The notes under the pieces are model-generated. The model was not told the DNA's origin. It did no database searches and saw nothing but the letters and a program-made list of their open reading frames with translations. Made by a program: the position numbers and the translations under genes. 11,809 nucleotides of DNA from an uncultured Oscillospiraceae bacterium (lineage in GTDB: Bacteria; Bacillota; Clostridia; Oscillospirales; Oscillospiraceae), in the NCBI GenBank assembly GCA_904398675.1, contig CAJFPI010000219.1:1-11809 (forward strand), in the 5' to 3' direction. Of the stretch, positions 11,562 to 11,809 are shown one piece after another; position 1 is the stretch's first letter; every line of letters begins with the position of its first letter.

Positions 11562-11809
11562 ATGGAGTATGCCCGGATTCCCCTGGAGGAGCGGCTGGGC
11601 GCGGCCCGGGCGGGCCGCGTCTGCCAGCCGGAATACTTCCCCTGCCTCATTCGGCGGTGGGCGGAGATGCCCATTCGGACCTACTTCGGCGTATGCAACC
11701 AGGAGCTGGAGAGACTTTGCCGGCTCCTGGACATCGCGCCGGAGGACAACCCATCCTATCAGGATGTGGCGGCCATGATTTGCAAAATTACCTATGCGGA
11801 GGACCTTGA
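11562..11809 (+). CDS. Unrecognised cytoplasmic protein, 5' part only
   Basis: ATG at 11562 lies 6 bp after the SSB-like gene's stop. GTGAGGGG in between serves as RBS. The frame stays open to the window edge, giving 82 complete codons. Third positions are strongly G/C, as in neighbouring genes, which favours this frame over the competing one that ends exactly at 11809. The visible part begins MEYARIPLEERLGAARAG and contains five cysteines (C21, C28, C45, C53, C74) without a regular zinc-binding spacing. It shows two or three likely helices and no membrane segment. I do not recognise a family. Operon position suggests another gene of the replication/maintenance module. Confidence 0.65.
   Translation, partial: MEYARIPLEERLGAARAGRVCQPEYFPCLIRRWAEMPIRTYFGVCNQELERLCRLLDIAPEDNPSYQDVAAMICKITYAEDL

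Noticed and set aside
11288..11809. 173-codon plus-strand frame ending at the window edge
   Set aside because: It overlaps the SSB-like tail and the gene at 11562, has no RBS, and has poorer third-position G/C over 11562-11809 than the frame chosen there.

Overview
The window looks like chromosomal DNA from a GC-rich, endospore-forming member of the Clostridia, probably an Oscillospiraceae-type gut Firmicute (Flavonifractor/Lawsonibacter-like). That placement is an inference. It rests on SpoIID and BofA homologues, very G/C-rich third codon positions, strong AGGAGG ribosome binding sites, and a tadA / DUF2508 / bofA neighbourhood like yaaJ / yaaL-bofA of Bacillus subtilis. No tRNA or rRNA gene, CRISPR array, transposase or integrase is visible.

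Left part, about 1-7356, is housekeeping and sporulation. On the minus strand a PadR regulator and a membrane protein with a permease-prefix-like N-terminus form a two-gene operon behind a promoter built around a large palindrome. A 51-codon gene follows on the plus strand. SpoIID (minus) and a multi-pass membrane protein (plus) then diverge from a short region with abutting sigma-E-like and sigma-A-like promoters. tadA (minus) diverges from the DUF2508-bofA pair (plus). A TtcA-family PP-loop enzyme and mutY form a minus-strand operon. The rplM-rpsI ribosomal operon (plus) has a structured leader that probably serves L13 autoregulation, and it ends at a textbook terminator at 7328-7356.

Right part, about 7357-11809, is accessory and all on the plus strand. 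It reads as the DNA-replication module of an integrated element (ICE or plasmid-like), starting just behind rpsI. Gene order: a stand-alone DnaB C-terminal ATPase; an unrecognised 304-residue protein whose layout suggests a two-winged-helix replication initiator; a 619-bp gene-free stretch; a stand-alone DnaB N-terminal domain; a 291-bp structured spacer; an SSB-like OB-fold protein with a basic tail; and an unrecognised gene cut by the window edge. The replicative helicase is therefore present as two separate genes in reversed order.

The most unusual content is non-coding. The 619-bp stretch holds an AT-rich segment, a branched terminator-like hairpin, a 17-bp and an 11-bp perfect inverted repeat, and three tandem repeats of about 64-71 bp whose 7-bp stems differ in sequence but keep perfect pairing. 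The later spacer holds a tRNA-like acceptor plus T-arm fold with no room for D and anticodon arms, flanked by other strong hairpins. These could be a replication or transfer origin, a structured RNA, or a dispersed palindromic repeat; the sequence alone does not decide.
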